The notes beneath the pieces were generated by a model that did no database searches, was not told the DNA's origin, and worked only from the letters and a program-made list of their open reading frames with translations. DNA of 64,000 nucleotides from assembly GCF_001427305.1 (NCBI RefSeq), contig NZ_LMFZ01000009.1, positions 54,440-118,439 on the forward strand, read 5' to 3'. Shown here in pieces: positions 1 to 11,998 of this stretch (position 1 is its first letter; every line of letters starts with the position of its first letter). The DNA comes from Duganella sp. Root1480D1. GTDB taxonomy: Bacteria > Pseudomonadota > Gammaproteobacteria > Burkholderiales > Burkholderiaceae_D. The translations under genes and the position numbers were made by a program.

Positions 1-70
1 CGCGGCCCCAGTGCAGCACGTGGGTGCGCTTGCCGCGCACATCGATAAAGTCGGAACGGGATGGAATCAT
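1..70 (-). CDS. Alpha/beta hydrolase-like protein, N-terminal fragment cut by the window edge
   Basis: Reading the minus strand from an ATG at 70-68 gives an uninterrupted start, MIPSRSDFIDVRGKRTHVLH, continuing WGR to the window edge. The pattern FIDVRG..THVLHWG is typical of the first beta strands of alpha/beta hydrolase fold esterases and proline-iminopeptidase-like enzymes. A GAGG stretch lies just upstream as a possible ribosome-binding site. The gene is divergent from the carbonic anhydrase gene across about 100 bp that hold a palindrome. Only 23 codons are visible, so the family call rests on a short motif and the catalytic residues are outside the window. Confidence 0.5.
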   Translation of the reverse strand, partial: MIPSRSDFIDVRGKRTHVLHWGR

Positions 71-103
71 GGTGCCTGCCTCGAAATGGGTGAACCAGAA
101 TAA

Positions 104-119
104 TAGCACGACCGTGCTA
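104..119. promoter_or_regulatory. Palindromic operator-like site in a divergent promoter region
   Basis: TAGCACGACCGTGCTA is a palindrome with 7-bp arms around a 2-bp centre. It lies between the divergent hydrolase start (70) and the carbonic anhydrase start (169), just upstream of a TACAAT (134-139) that could be a -10 element. Symmetry, size and the central CGACCG resemble TetR-family operators. The regulator is unknown. Confidence 0.35.
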
Positions 120-168
120 AAACCTGCTTGGCGTACAATAGCGCCACTTCCCTCCTACCGGACCATCC

Positions 169-693
169 ATGACAATTTACCAGCTTGGCGAACACGCGCC
201 AGAGATTGATGCTTCCGCTTTCGTGGCGGAGAATGCGACCCTGATCGGCAAGGTGAGCTTGCACGCGAACAGCTCCGTCTGGTTCGGCGCAACTATCCGC
301 GGCGATAACGAGCGCATCACAATCGGTGAAAACAGTAATGTGCAGGAAGGTACGGTGATGCATACCGACATGGGCTACCCGCTCACGGTGGGCAAGGACG
401 TGACCATCGGCCACCAGGCCATGCTGCATGGCTGCACCATCGGCGACGGCTCGCTGATCGGCATCCAGGCAGTGGTGCTGAACGGCGCCAGGATCGGCAA
501 GGGTTGCCTGGTCGGCGCCGGCGCCCTGGTCACCGAGGGCAAGGAATTTCCCGACAACTCGCTGATCGTCGGTGCGCCTGCCAAGGTGGTGCGCCAACTG
601 ACAGCGGAAGACGTGGCGCGCCTGGTTGGCAGCGCCGACAGCTATGTCAAACGTGGCCAGCTGTTCAAGTCGCAACTGAAAAAGATTGGATAA
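169..693 (+). CDS. Gamma-carbonic anhydrase family protein (left-handed beta-helix)
   Basis: A 174-residue cytoplasmic protein made of hexapeptide repeats with the metal-ligand pattern of gamma-class carbonic anhydrases (YrdA/PaaY type): His65 in MHTDMGYP, His82 in IGHQAMLHG and His87. The length is right for the family, which forms trimers with zinc or iron at subunit interfaces. Many members have weak or unproven CO2 hydration activity, so the family is certain and the reaction is not. It lies 5 bp upstream of hslO and is probably cotranscribed. The ATG at 169 gives the expected N-terminus. Confidence 0.93.
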   Translation: MTIYQLGEHAPEIDASAFVAENATLIGKVSLHANSSVWFGATIRGDNERITIGENSNVQEGTVMHTDMGYPLTVGKDVTIGHQAMLHGCTIGDGSLIGIQAVVLNGARIGKGCLVGAGALVTEGKEFPDNSLIVGAPAKVVRQLTAEDVARLVGSADSYVKRGQLFKSQLKKIG

Positions 694-698
694 AAACA

Positions 699-1646
699 AT
701 GACGAACACCCCGGATACCCTGCAGAAGTTTGTCTTCGAAGACGCCGCCGTGCGCGGTGAGCTGGTCGACATTTCCGCCACCTGGCGCGAGATTGTGGCC
801 CGCCACCACTACCCGGTTGCCGTCAAGCGCCTGCTGGGGCAAATGGTGTCGGCGGCCGCCCTGCTGTCGGCCAACCTCAAGTTCAACGGCTCGCTGATCA
901 TGCAGCTGCACGGCGACGGCCCGGTGCGCCTGCTGGTGGTGGAATGCGATTCCGAGCTGCGCATGCGCGCCACGGCCAAGATGAACTCCGAATTCGCGAT
1001 TGCCGAAGACGCCGGCCTGCAGGCGCTGGTCAACTCGCATGGCCACGGCCGTTTCGTGATCACGCTGGATCCGGCCGAGAAAGTACCTGGCCAGCAGCCA
1101 TACCAGGGCATCGTACCGCTGGACGGCGACGATGTGGCGACCGTGATCGAGCACTACATGCTGCGCTCCGAGCAGCTCGACACCAAACTGTGGCTGGCGG
1201 CGGACGACCAGGTCTCGCGCGGCCTGCTGCTGCAAAAGCTGCCGCTGCATGGCGGCAAAGCGGAAGCGAGCGCGCACGCTGCCGAAATGTCGCAGGAAAC
1301 CTGGAACCGCGTCGTGATGCTGGGCGATACGCTAAAGGAAGCGGAGATGCTGGAACACGGCATCGAGGAACTGCAAAAGCGCCTGTTCTGGGAAGAGACC
1401 TTGCGCGTATTCGAGCCGCTGCACCCGGCATTCCACTGCTCCTGCACCCGCGAAAAAGTGGGCAATATGCTGAAGATGCTGGGCCGGCAGGAAGTGGAAG
1501 ACGCCCTGTCCGAACAGGGCAAGCTGGGCATCAACTGCGACTTCTGCGGCAAGCACTACGAATACGACGCAGTCGACTGCGCCCAGCTCTTCGTCACCGA
1601 CGCCCCGGCCGAAGCCCTGATCCACGGCTCCGAAGCCAAACACTAA
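699..1646 (+). CDS. hslO: Hsp33 redox-regulated molecular chaperone
   Basis: A 315-residue cytoplasmic holdase chaperone activated by oxidative unfolding. The C-terminal zinc centre is intact: Cys247-Ser-Cys249 (HCSCTREK) and Cys280-Asp-Phe-Cys283 (CDFCGK), matching the family CxC...CxxC arrangement. The N-terminal domain carries typical Hsp33 sequence (FNGSLIMQLHGDGPVRLLVV). The ATG at 699 is preferred because the frame stays open upstream only through the end of the carbonic anhydrase gene, and Hsp33 proteins begin about this far before the conserved FVFEDAAVRGELV. A palindromic repeat follows 10 bp after the stop. Confidence 0.97.
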   Translation: MTNTPDTLQKFVFEDAAVRGELVDISATWREIVARHHYPVAVKRLLGQMVSAAALLSANLKFNGSLIMQLHGDGPVRLLVVECDSELRMRATAKMNSEFAIAEDAGLQALVNSHGHGRFVITLDPAEKVPGQQPYQGIVPLDGDDVATVIEHYMLRSEQLDTKLWLAADDQVSRGLLLQKLPLHGGKAEASAHAAEMSQETWNRVVMLGDTLKEAEMLEHGIEELQKRLFWEETLRVFEPLHPAFHCSCTREKVGNMLKMLGRQEVEDALSEQGKLGINCDFCGKHYEYDAVDCAQLFVTDAPAEALIHGSEAKH

Positions 1647-1656
1647 CCACAGCCCA

Positions 1657-1700
1657 GCCCGTGTCACACCTTGGGGTCACACCCCAAGTGTGACACGGGC
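1657..1700. repeat. Palindromic intergenic repeat, GTGTCAC family copy A (probable bidirectional terminator)
   Basis: The left arm, 1657-1677, and right arm, 1681-1700, pair over 20 bp with one bulged C and a CAC loop, starting GCCCGTGTCACAC and ending GTGTGACACGGGC. A shorter nested palindrome, GGGGTCACACCCC, sits at its centre. It lies between the convergent stops of hslO (1646) and the HemS-like gene (1711). A near-identical copy occurs at 20725-20766. A terminator role is inferred from position and stem strength; there is no long T-run. Confidence 0.75.
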
Positions 1701-1710
1701 TCAACTGCAA

Positions 1711-2841
1711 TCAGAGGCTGCGCGTCAGGTCCACCCATGCCTGCGGTTGCGGCTTCGCCCGTTCGCGAACGCCGAAGAAGGTCACCACCAGCTCGCCGTC
1801 CTTGTCGAAGAACTCTACCGACGTCACGCCCGCGCGCTGCACCACGTAGCCACTCTTCAAGGCACTTTCGCGAATGTGCAGGTTGAACTCCGGATCGAGC
1901 ACGTTGTACCAATCGCCGCTGGCAGCCGTCTTGGTGATCTTGCCGCTGTAGATCTGCGTCGCCGCGCCATTCCCCAGGAAGGCCATGATCGGCATCTGCT
2001 GCTTCGCCGATTCATCCAGCAGCTTGCGCAGCGCTTGCGGCGCGATCTTCTGTACTACGCCTTCCGGCGCCAGGCGCATCGCCTGTTCGCGGTTCAGCTT
2101 GAATTCACTGACAATGCGATTGAACTGGTGCACATCGGTCATCTCCTTCCACGCCAGCTGGAACTCTTTCACGTCCACCGCGCTATCGGCCACTTCAGCC
2201 GCTTTCGGTGCGGCGGCAGCGATCTTCAGTTCACCCGCCTGCTGCGGATGCTTGAAGTCGGCCACGATCTTGTCGAATACCGCGACGCCGGCCTCGCTCT
2301 TCACGTAGACCTTGTGCGCCGCATTGCCCTGCGCGTCAAAGAATTGCAGGCTGCGGCTGGTGGTGCCATCGCGTGCCGGCTGCACCACGGCGAACGCATG
2401 CTTCCAGTTCGCGAAGTGGAAGCGCATGTCGAGCTCGCCGCCCAGGTAGCCGCCAGCCACCGCACGGAAGCGCTCCTTGTCGGTGAACGACTCGGGCTTG
2501 GCCTTGGTTGCCACGCCGGTGCGTTCCAGCACGCCGTTCTCATTGCGGGTCAATGCCAGCACGGTACCCAGGTCCAGCGCGCGGATCATGATGTCGTTCA
2601 CTGCGTGATCTGCATCCGACAGGCGTGTCACCGTCTTGCCGATGCCCGTTGCCAGCAGCTCCGCTTCGGAGGCGCCCAAGGTGCGCGCTGCGTCGCGAAT
2701 TTGCAGCTTGGGCTGCTCTGTACGCAGCGCTGCCCAACGGTCGGCCAGCGATGCTGAAGGCGTGGCTGCATTCACAGTGCCGGCAGCGATGGCGATCAGG
2801 CCGCCCAGCACCAGCAATGCGTATATCTTCCTGGTCTTCAT
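1711..2841 (-). CDS. HemS/HmuS/ChuS-family haemin-degrading factor with an apparent signal peptide
   Basis: A 376-residue protein with the two-repeat architecture of haem-trafficking/haemin-degrading factors. The N-terminal repeat begins LADRWAALRTEQPKLQIRD with the ASEAELLATG motif. The C-terminal repeat carries WYNVLDPEFNLHIRESAL followed by VTSVEFFDKDGELVVTFFG. It starts 13 bp after the haem receptor and is almost surely in its operon. The odd feature is the first 25 residues (MKTRKIYALLVLGGLIAIAA, then GTVNA), which look like a cleavable Sec signal peptide with an A-x-A-like site. Relatives such as ChuS and HmuS are cytoplasmic, so this copy may act in the periplasm. Whether it degrades or carries haem cannot be told. 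Confidence 0.85.
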   Translation of the reverse strand: MKTRKIYALLVLGGLIAIAAGTVNAATPSASLADRWAALRTEQPKLQIRDAARTLGASEAELLATGIGKTVTRLSDADHAVNDIMIRALDLGTVLALTRNENGVLERTGVATKAKPESFTDKERFRAVAGGYLGGELDMRFHFANWKHAFAVVQPARDGTTSRSLQFFDAQGNAAHKVYVKSEAGVAVFDKIVADFKHPQQAGELKIAAAAPKAAEVADSAVDVKEFQLAWKEMTDVHQFNRIVSEFKLNREQAMRLAPEGVVQKIAPQALRKLLDESAKQQMPIMAFLGNGAATQIYSGKITKTAASGDWYNVLDPEFNLHIRESALKSGYVVQRAGVTSVEFFDKDGELVVTFFGVRERAKPQPQAWVDLTRSL

Positions 2842-2854
2842 ACTCTTCTCCTTA

Positions 2855-5089
2855 TCAGTACATCAGTTTGAAATTGACAGCCACATGGCGGCCAGGTCGC
2901 GCTTGTCGTTCGATTTCGGCCTGCGCGATGGCCGTGGTGCCGGCGGCCAGCGTGCGCACGCCGCCGTAGTCCCAGTACTTCTTGTCACCCAGGTTGTAGA
3001 TGCCGGCATTCAGTTCTGCGTGCTTGCCGATCTTCCAGTAGCCCGCCAGGTCGACCACCGTGGCCGCAGGCACGGCGAAATAAGCGGCCGGTTGCGACTG
3101 CGCTGCCGCCACCTCGGGTTCCGCCTGCTTGCTGCGCGTGTGGAAGGCCGTCAGCGATGCGCCACCGCGCTTCTGTGGATCGTCCCAGGCCAGGCTTGCA
3201 GTCGTCTTGTAAGGCTGGATCGAATTCATGCCGGCTTTGTTGCCAGTGCGCTGGTTTTCCAGCGTGCCGCGCGATGCGCCGGCCGCCAGCGAGGCGCTGA
3301 AGCCTTGCAGCGACGGCGCGAGCTTGCCCAGTTCAGCCACCGCCGAAAACTCGGCGCCCCAACTGCGGGCATTGCCGATGTTCTCAGGGCGGAACAAGCC
3401 GAATGTGATCGTCGGGAAGTTGACCGGATCGGCCGGTTGCGCCACGTACTCGATGAAGTCCTTGTAGCGGTTGTAGAAGGTGGAAGCGCCGACCTTCAGC
3501 CAACGCGCTGCCTGCCCGCGCAGGCCCAGTTCAAAAGCATTGCTGCTTTCCTTGCCAAGGTCCGGATTGCCTAGCGTCGCGTAGCCATTGCCGGCCCCCG
3601 TGTAGCTGAACGAGTCATACGTGCCGGTACGTTCGGCGGCAGTCGGCATGCGGTAGCCGCGCGTGAATTTTCCGTACACGTCGAAGTCCGGCGCCAGCGC
3701 CACTGTCAGGCCAAGGCTCGGCGACAGGTAGCCGTCGCTGTCCTGCTTGATCTCCTTGGCCACGCCCGGCACGGCGATCACATAGTTCTGCAGGTTTTTC
3801 GGTTCCAGCTTGCGGTATTCGGCGCGCAGCCCCGGCGCCAGCGTGGCGCGCAGGCCAGCCAGCGGGAACACATACTCGCCCCGCACGAAGGCCGACAGCT
3901 TCAGGGTGTCCATGTCCGCCATGCGGTTCTTGTTGGTGACCTGGTGCGCGCCGGTTGCCAGCACCGTGCGGTCTTCACGCCATGGACGGCGGGACTCCTG
4001 GTCCTCGACCATCGCGCCAAACACAATGCTGTCGGCGCCGATTTGGCGTGTGGCGCTGGCTGCCAGGCCTTTGCTCTTGTTGAGGAATGCCGTGTCGATG
4101 CTGCGCGCATAACGCTGGGAACCCACAACGTAGGCGGCATTGGTGTGATCCTCCACTCGGGCGTCCTGCACGTAGGCTCGGCTCTCCACCAGCCATGGCC
4201 CGGCAGCCAGTTCGTGCTCCACGCTGACACGGTTGCGGTGCGTTCGCGAGGATTGCATGGCGCCTTGCGGATAGGAGGTGCCCACCTTGTTCTCGAACTC
4301 GCGCTCGTGCTCGGAGCGGAAGCCGTCGAAGGTAAAGCCCAGCTTCTGCCCTGGCGCCAGGCGCCACGCCAGCTTGGCCAGCAGCGCGTCGGAACGCCAG
4401 TCGTCCGGATTAGGCGGAACGCTGCCTTTGCTCTCCGCCTGCTCGCCGCTGCGATGCACGGCCACGGCCAGCGCCTGCAAGGAGCCTGACTGCGCCGCGC
4501 CAGTCAGGGCGTGAAGGCGTGCATTGTTCGCGCCTTGGTAGCCGGCCTTGTACTCGGCGTACACAGGCCGTTCGGCGCTGACATAGTCGGAAGGAGCCTT
4601 GCTTACGAATGACACCTTGCCTCCCAGGCCCGCACTGCCGCTGTCGGCCGCCGTACTGCCGGCGCCAATGCGCACTTCGCGGAAAGTCTCGGGATCGAAA
4701 TAATCGCGCCCCACGCCGAAGCTGTTCAGGGTCGAGCTGTCCGGCCGCGGCGCGGCATCCGGCAGCGCAATGCCATCGAGATCAAGGCCGATGCGGTTGC
4801 CTTCTACGCCGCGGATATTGAAGCCGGTATTGCCCGCACCATCCCAGATGTTGGCGCCGCCGCTCAGCGCCGCCGGCACGGTGACCAGCGTTTCGTAGCG
4901 GGCGATTTGCGACATATCGGTCACGCCGCGCTTATCCAGTTCGCGCGAGTCGAGGGTCTTGGTTTCTTCAGGTTTGGCGGTGACAAGGATTTCGCCGAGG
5001 CGGGCCGCCTCCTGGGCGTGGGCGTGCGCGCCCAAGGCAGCAGCCAGCAACAGCGCCAGGCGCTGCGGCCGCAATACGGATGCATTCAT
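2855..5089 (-). CDS. TonB-dependent haem/haemoglobin outer-membrane receptor
   Basis: A 744-residue outer-membrane receptor. A signal peptide (MNASVLRPQRLALLLAAALG, cleaved after AHAHA) precedes a plug domain with GVEGNRIGLDLDGIALPD and a 22-strand-type barrel ending in an aromatic residue (AVNFKLMY). The haem-receptor signature is present as YRMPTAAERTG followed by NPDLGKESSNAFELGLRG, matching the FRAP/NPNL region of HmuR/HemR-like receptors. The TonB box is not obvious; GEILVTA near residue 35 is the candidate. A Fur-box-like site lies 65 bp upstream, so iron repression is likely. A HemS-like protein follows. No haem ABC transporter is seen nearby. Confidence 0.9.
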   Translation of the reverse strand: MNASVLRPQRLALLLAAALGAHAHAQEAARLGEILVTAKPEETKTLDSRELDKRGVTDMSQIARYETLVTVPAALSGGANIWDGAGNTGFNIRGVEGNRIGLDLDGIALPDAAPRPDSSTLNSFGVGRDYFDPETFREVRIGAGSTAADSGSAGLGGKVSFVSKAPSDYVSAERPVYAEYKAGYQGANNARLHALTGAAQSGSLQALAVAVHRSGEQAESKGSVPPNPDDWRSDALLAKLAWRLAPGQKLGFTFDGFRSEHEREFENKVGTSYPQGAMQSSRTHRNRVSVEHELAAGPWLVESRAYVQDARVEDHTNAAYVVGSQRYARSIDTAFLNKSKGLAASATRQIGADSIVFGAMVEDQESRRPWREDRTVLATGAHQVTNKNRMADMDTLKLSAFVRGEYVFPLAGLRATLAPGLRAEYRKLEPKNLQNYVIAVPGVAKEIKQDSDGYLSPSLGLTVALAPDFDVYGKFTRGYRMPTAAERTGTYDSFSYTGAGNGYATLGNPDLGKESSNAFELGLRGQAARWLKVGASTFYNRYKDFIEYVAQPADPVNFPTITFGLFRPENIGNARSWGAEFSAVAELGKLAPSLQGFSASLAAGASRGTLENQRTGNKAGMNSIQPYKTTASLAWDDPQKRGGASLTAFHTRSKQAEPEVAAAQSQPAAYFAVPAATVVDLAGYWKIGKHAELNAGIYNLGDKKYWDYGGVRTLAAGTTAIAQAEIERQARPGRHVAVNFKLMY

Positions 5090-5153
5090 GATGGTCCAGT
5101 CGTGAGTCAGTCAAATGCTGGCTCAAGGCTGGCACGGGGAATATCATTTTAAT

Positions 5154-5172
5154 GCGAATAATTCTCATTCGC
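5154..5172. promoter_or_regulatory. Fur box
   Basis: GCGAATAATTCTCATTCGC is a 19-bp imperfect palindrome of the Fur type (7 of 9 arm positions symmetric). It sits in the 154-bp divergent region between the haem receptor (minus) and the DUF885 gene (plus). Iron-responsive repression of the receptor operon is the expected consequence. Whether the DUF885 gene is also controlled is open. Confidence 0.75.
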
Positions 5173-5243
5173 AAGAGCATCCACTCCTCGCATGGAAAAT
5201 TTGGAGTATCCTGAGCGCCTTCCGTTTTTGCCCAGGATAACCA

Positions 5244-7061
5244 ATGCTGCCTACCCGTTTTTCGACCGCAGTCCTTGCCGCCAGCCTGCTGGCCTCCCCT
5301 CTCGCCTTCACGCCCGCCCTGGCAGCGCCGGCCACCAAACAGCAAGCCAGCCAGGCCAGCCGCCAATTGGCGCAACTGGCCAATGATTTCCACGTCGCCC
5401 GCGCCCATTTCGATCCGCTGCTGTTTGCAACCGCCAATGGCGACCCGCGCTACAACGACCAGATCGGGATGGCCATCGCACCGGCCGTGCGCGCCAAGCA
5501 GTTCGCCACCTACCGCCAGATGCAAACGCGCCTTGCGAAAATCCCGCGTGCGAAACTGGCGGACCAGGAGCAGATGACGCTGGACCTGCTGGCCTACGAA
5601 CTGGATGCAGCATTGGCGCTGGCGCCCTTCCCGGAGCATCTGCTGCCGTTAAACCACTTCGATAACATCCCCAGCACCCTTGCCAATTACGCCGGCGGCA
5701 CCGGCTCGCAGCCGCTGGGCACCGTCAAGCAGTACCAGGATTACCTGAGCCGCGTGCGCCAACTGGCGCCATGGATCGAGCAGGCCATTGCCAATATGCG
5801 CGAAGGCATCAAGCAAGGCATCGTTCAGCCTAAACCGATCACGCAAGCGATGCTGCCGCAAATGGCCGCCCTGCGCAGCGCTACGCCTGAAGCAAGCGTC
5901 TACTACTCGCCGGTAACGCGCATGCCCGCCTCGTTCAGCGACGCCGACAAGCAGCGCCTGACCCGGGACTACCGCGCCGCCGTCGGAAAGCTCAATCCTG
6001 CGCTGGAACGCCTGGTGAAATTCCTGGAGTCGGAATACCTGCCGGCCAGCCGCGATAGCACCGGCTGGAGCGCCTTGCCGAACGGCGATGCGTGGTACAA
6101 GGCCCGCATCAACGACAGCACCACCCTGCCGCTCACGCCACAGGAAGTGCACGACCTGGGACTGAAGGAAGTCGCCCGCATCAGCGCGCAAATGCAAACC
6201 CTGATGGGCAAGCTGGGTTACGACGGCCCTGCGCAAGCCTTCCCGCAATGGGTGCGCGACCAGAAGCAGTTCAAGCCTTTCACCACCGAGGCGGAAGTGC
6301 TGGCCGAGTACCGCAAGATCTATGACACGGTGCAAGCCAAGCTGCCTGCCTATTTCACCCTGGTGCCGAAATCGAAACTGGTCGTCGACCTGGAGCCTGA
6401 ACTGACGCGCGCCACCGCCTCCGACCATTACACGCCTCCCGCAGCGGACGGCTCGCACCCTGGCGTATTCTGGGCCGTCGTCAACGATCCGAAAGATTAC
6501 AGCCGCACCGGCATGGCCAGCCTGCTGCTGCACGAAGGCGTGCCTGGCCACCACTTCCACGCCGCCCTGCTGAAGGAAATGCCGCTGCCGGACTTCCGCA
6601 TGTTCAGCACCGAGAACCAGAACAACGCCGCCTACACCGAAGGCTGGGCGCTGTATTCCGAAACCCTGGGCAAGGACTTCGGCCTGTACGAAGACCCGGT
6701 CTGGTACTACGGCCACCTGAACGCCGAAATGCTGCGCGCCGTGCGCCTGGTGGTCGATACCGGCATGCACTCGCTGGGCTGGAGCCGCGAAAAGGCCATT
6801 GCCTACATGGTTGAAAAACAGGGTGTGTCCGAAACGCGCGCCAAGAACCAGATCGAGCGCTACATGGTCTGGCCGGCGCAGGCCCTGAGCTACAAGGTCG
6901 GCTCGCTGAAGATCCTGGAATTGCGCGACAAGGCGCAGCGGGTATTGGGCAGCAAATTCAGCTACCCGGCCTTCCACGCAGTCATCCTGGGCGACGGCAC
7001 GCTGCCGCTGCCGCTGCTGGAAGCACGCGTCAACGCCTGGATCGCGGCAACCAGTATGTAA
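5244..7061 (+). CDS. Secreted DUF885 family protein, putative metallohydrolase
   Basis: A 605-residue protein with a Sec signal peptide (MLPTRFSTAVLAASLLASPL, then AFTPALA). The DUF885 hallmark HEGVPGHHFH is at about residues 430-439, with an NNAAYTEGWALYSE segment about 35 residues later that supplies a typical third metal ligand (Glu). This layout resembles HExxH-type zinc peptidases, and family members are generally regarded as periplasmic peptidases of unknown substrate. It is divergent from the Fur-box-linked haem receptor and convergent with ftsB, whose stop codon begins at the next base. Confidence 0.88.
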   Translation: MLPTRFSTAVLAASLLASPLAFTPALAAPATKQQASQASRQLAQLANDFHVARAHFDPLLFATANGDPRYNDQIGMAIAPAVRAKQFATYRQMQTRLAKIPRAKLADQEQMTLDLLAYELDAALALAPFPEHLLPLNHFDNIPSTLANYAGGTGSQPLGTVKQYQDYLSRVRQLAPWIEQAIANMREGIKQGIVQPKPITQAMLPQMAALRSATPEASVYYSPVTRMPASFSDADKQRLTRDYRAAVGKLNPALERLVKFLESEYLPASRDSTGWSALPNGDAWYKARINDSTTLPLTPQEVHDLGLKEVARISAQMQTLMGKLGYDGPAQAFPQWVRDQKQFKPFTTEAEVLAEYRKIYDTVQAKLPAYFTLVPKSKLVVDLEPELTRATASDHYTPPAADGSHPGVFWAVVNDPKDYSRTGMASLLLHEGVPGHHFHAALLKEMPLPDFRMFSTENQNNAAYTEGWALYSETLGKDFGLYEDPVWYYGHLNAEMLRAVRLVVDTGMHSLGWSREKAIAYMVEKQGVSETRAKNQIERYMVWPAQALSYKVGSLKILELRDKAQRVLGSKFSYPAFHAVILGDGTLPLPLLEARVNAWIAATSM

Positions 7062-7370
7062 TTAAGGACGGGAATCGGCGGGGGCCGGCCTGGCCTGGTC
7101 CTTGCCGAGGATTTGAACGTAGATTTCGTTCTGTTTGATCATGCTTAGCTCGAAGCGCGCCCGTTCTTCGACAGCACCGGTGCCGTCTTTCAGGTCGTTC
7201 ACCTCGGAGGCCAGCTTGGCATTGCGCTGGCGCAGGCCTTCATTCTTTTCCTGCGCAGCCGCGACTTCCTTCTCCAGCTCCGCCACGCGCAGCCAGCCGC
7301 CCTTCCCCAGCCAAAGCGGGTATTGGATCAGCAACAGCAACAGGGCAAGGGCAACAGAAATCAGGCGCAT
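7062..7370 (-). CDS. ftsB: Cell division protein FtsB
   Basis: A 102-residue bitopic inner-membrane protein: an N-terminal transmembrane helix ([20 protein letters not shown]), a coiled coil (residues about 30-65, [20 protein letters not shown] and on), then the conserved [20 protein letters not shown] segment. It acts with FtsL and FtsQ in the divisome. The open frame extends to 7418, but the ATG at 7370 (MRLISVAL) gives the family start; the extra 16 residues lie in the intergenic hairpin. Position directly after eno is the usual arrangement in beta- and gammaproteobacteria. Confidence 0.95.
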   Translation of the reverse strand: MRLISVALALLLLLIQYPLWLGKGGWLRVAELEKEVAAAQEKNEGLRQRNAKLASEVNDLKDGTGAVEERARFELSMIKQNEIYVQILGKDQARPAPADSRP

Positions 7371-7384
7371 TGGGTCAAAACTGA

Positions 7385-7408
7385 ACCGGCCGGGAAGACC
7401 CGGCCGGT
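7385..7408 (-). terminator. Strong hairpin between eno and ftsB
   Basis: ACCGGCCGGG (7385-7394) pairs perfectly with CCCGGCCGGT (7399-7408) around an AAGA loop. On the minus strand it is followed by TCAGTTTTG, a weak T-tract. It could be a terminator or attenuator after eno, limiting ftsB transcription. The stem is clear; the function is inferred. Confidence 0.55.
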
Positions 7409-7418
7409 GGGTACACAA

Positions 7419-8717
<1,299 letters not shown>

Positions 8718-8810
8718 TTAAAGCAAATATCTGGGGCAAAATTGTTGCAAGAATAACAGACCATGACAAAACCGGTATCCCGGTGCCGAAGCCGCAGGCC
8801 GCCGAGCAGA

Positions 8811-8838
8811 CAGTGTCAGACACGAGTGTCTGACACTG
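8811..8838. repeat. Perfect 13-bp-arm palindrome, GTGTCAGACAC family
   Basis: CAGTGTCAGACAC (8811-8823) and GTGTCTGACACTG (8826-8838) are perfect reverse complements with a 2-bp spacer. It lies between kdsA and eno, upstream of the eno start and just beyond the kdsA terminator on the minus strand. The arm is related in style to, but distinct from, the GTGTCAC repeats at 1657 and 20725. Confidence 0.7.
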
Positions 8839-8857
8839 GTTTACCGGTTTAAAAAAA

Positions 8858-8876
8858 AGCCGCAAACAATGCGGCT
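8858..8876 (-). terminator. Rho-independent terminator of kdsA
   Basis: AGCCGCA and TGCGGCT pair over 7 bp around an AACAA loop. On the minus strand the stem is followed by a run of eight T. It lies 14 bp past the kdsA stop, so it should end the pyrG-kdsA transcript before eno. Confidence 0.85.
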
Positions 8877-8890
8877 CTTTTGGATAAAGC

Positions 8891-11469
<2,579 letters not shown>

Positions 11470-11563
11470 TTATAGCCTATTTTGGGGTCAAATGCGTGCG
11501 ACACCGAACAGACCCAGGCCCCGCCAAGCCGCAACAATGACATTATTTCAACAGGAGGCCACC

Positions 11564-11998
11564 ATGAGTCTGGATCGCGACGAATATGGCAACTATGTCG
11601 ACACTGGCCACCAGGGTCCAGGTCCCCGCCTGATGGGCGCGGACACCCTGATCGGCGACCATGTCCATAACCTGCAGAATGAGCATTTGGGCACGGTCAA
11701 GGAGATCATGCTCGACATGCAGACCGGCCACATCGCCTATGTGGTGATGGCATCCGGCGGCGTGCTGGGCATCGGCGAAAAGCTGTTTGCGGTACCGTTC
11801 GAGGCATTGTCGCTTGACACCTCCAACCATCGCATGACGCTGAATATCGAGAAGGAGCGCATCGAACAGGCGCCTGGCTTCGACAAGAACCACTGGCCCG
11901 ACATGGCCAACCAGACCTGGGCCACCGAGCTGCACAATTTCTACGGCACCAGCGGCTCGACCAGCGGCCCGAGCCACCTTGACCAGAGCTCGCGCTAA
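11564..11998 (+). CDS. PRC-barrel domain protein, copy 1
   Basis: A 144-residue soluble protein whose core (PRLMGADTLIGDHVHNLQNE, then GTVKEIMLDMQTGHIAYVVM and FAVPFEALSLD) is a PRC-barrel, a small fold found in photosynthetic reaction-centre H subunits and RimM. The start at 11564 is chosen because AGGAGG lies 6 bp upstream; an in-frame ATG at 11492 lacks a site and adds an unconserved tail. A close paralogue is at 37427. Function is unknown; such proteins often respond to stress or bind partners through the barrel. It ends tail to tail with the next gene, sharing 4 bp. Confidence 0.88.
   Translation: MSLDRDEYGNYVDTGHQGPGPRLMGADTLIGDHVHNLQNEHLGTVKEIMLDMQTGHIAYVVMASGGVLGIGEKLFAVPFEALSLDTSNHRMTLNIEKERIEQAPGFDKNHWPDMANQTWATELHNFYGTSGSTSGPSHLDQSSR

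Noticed and set aside
504..698. Upstream extension of the hslO frame to 504
   Set aside because: It overlaps the carbonic anhydrase gene and is unlike any Hsp33 N-terminus.
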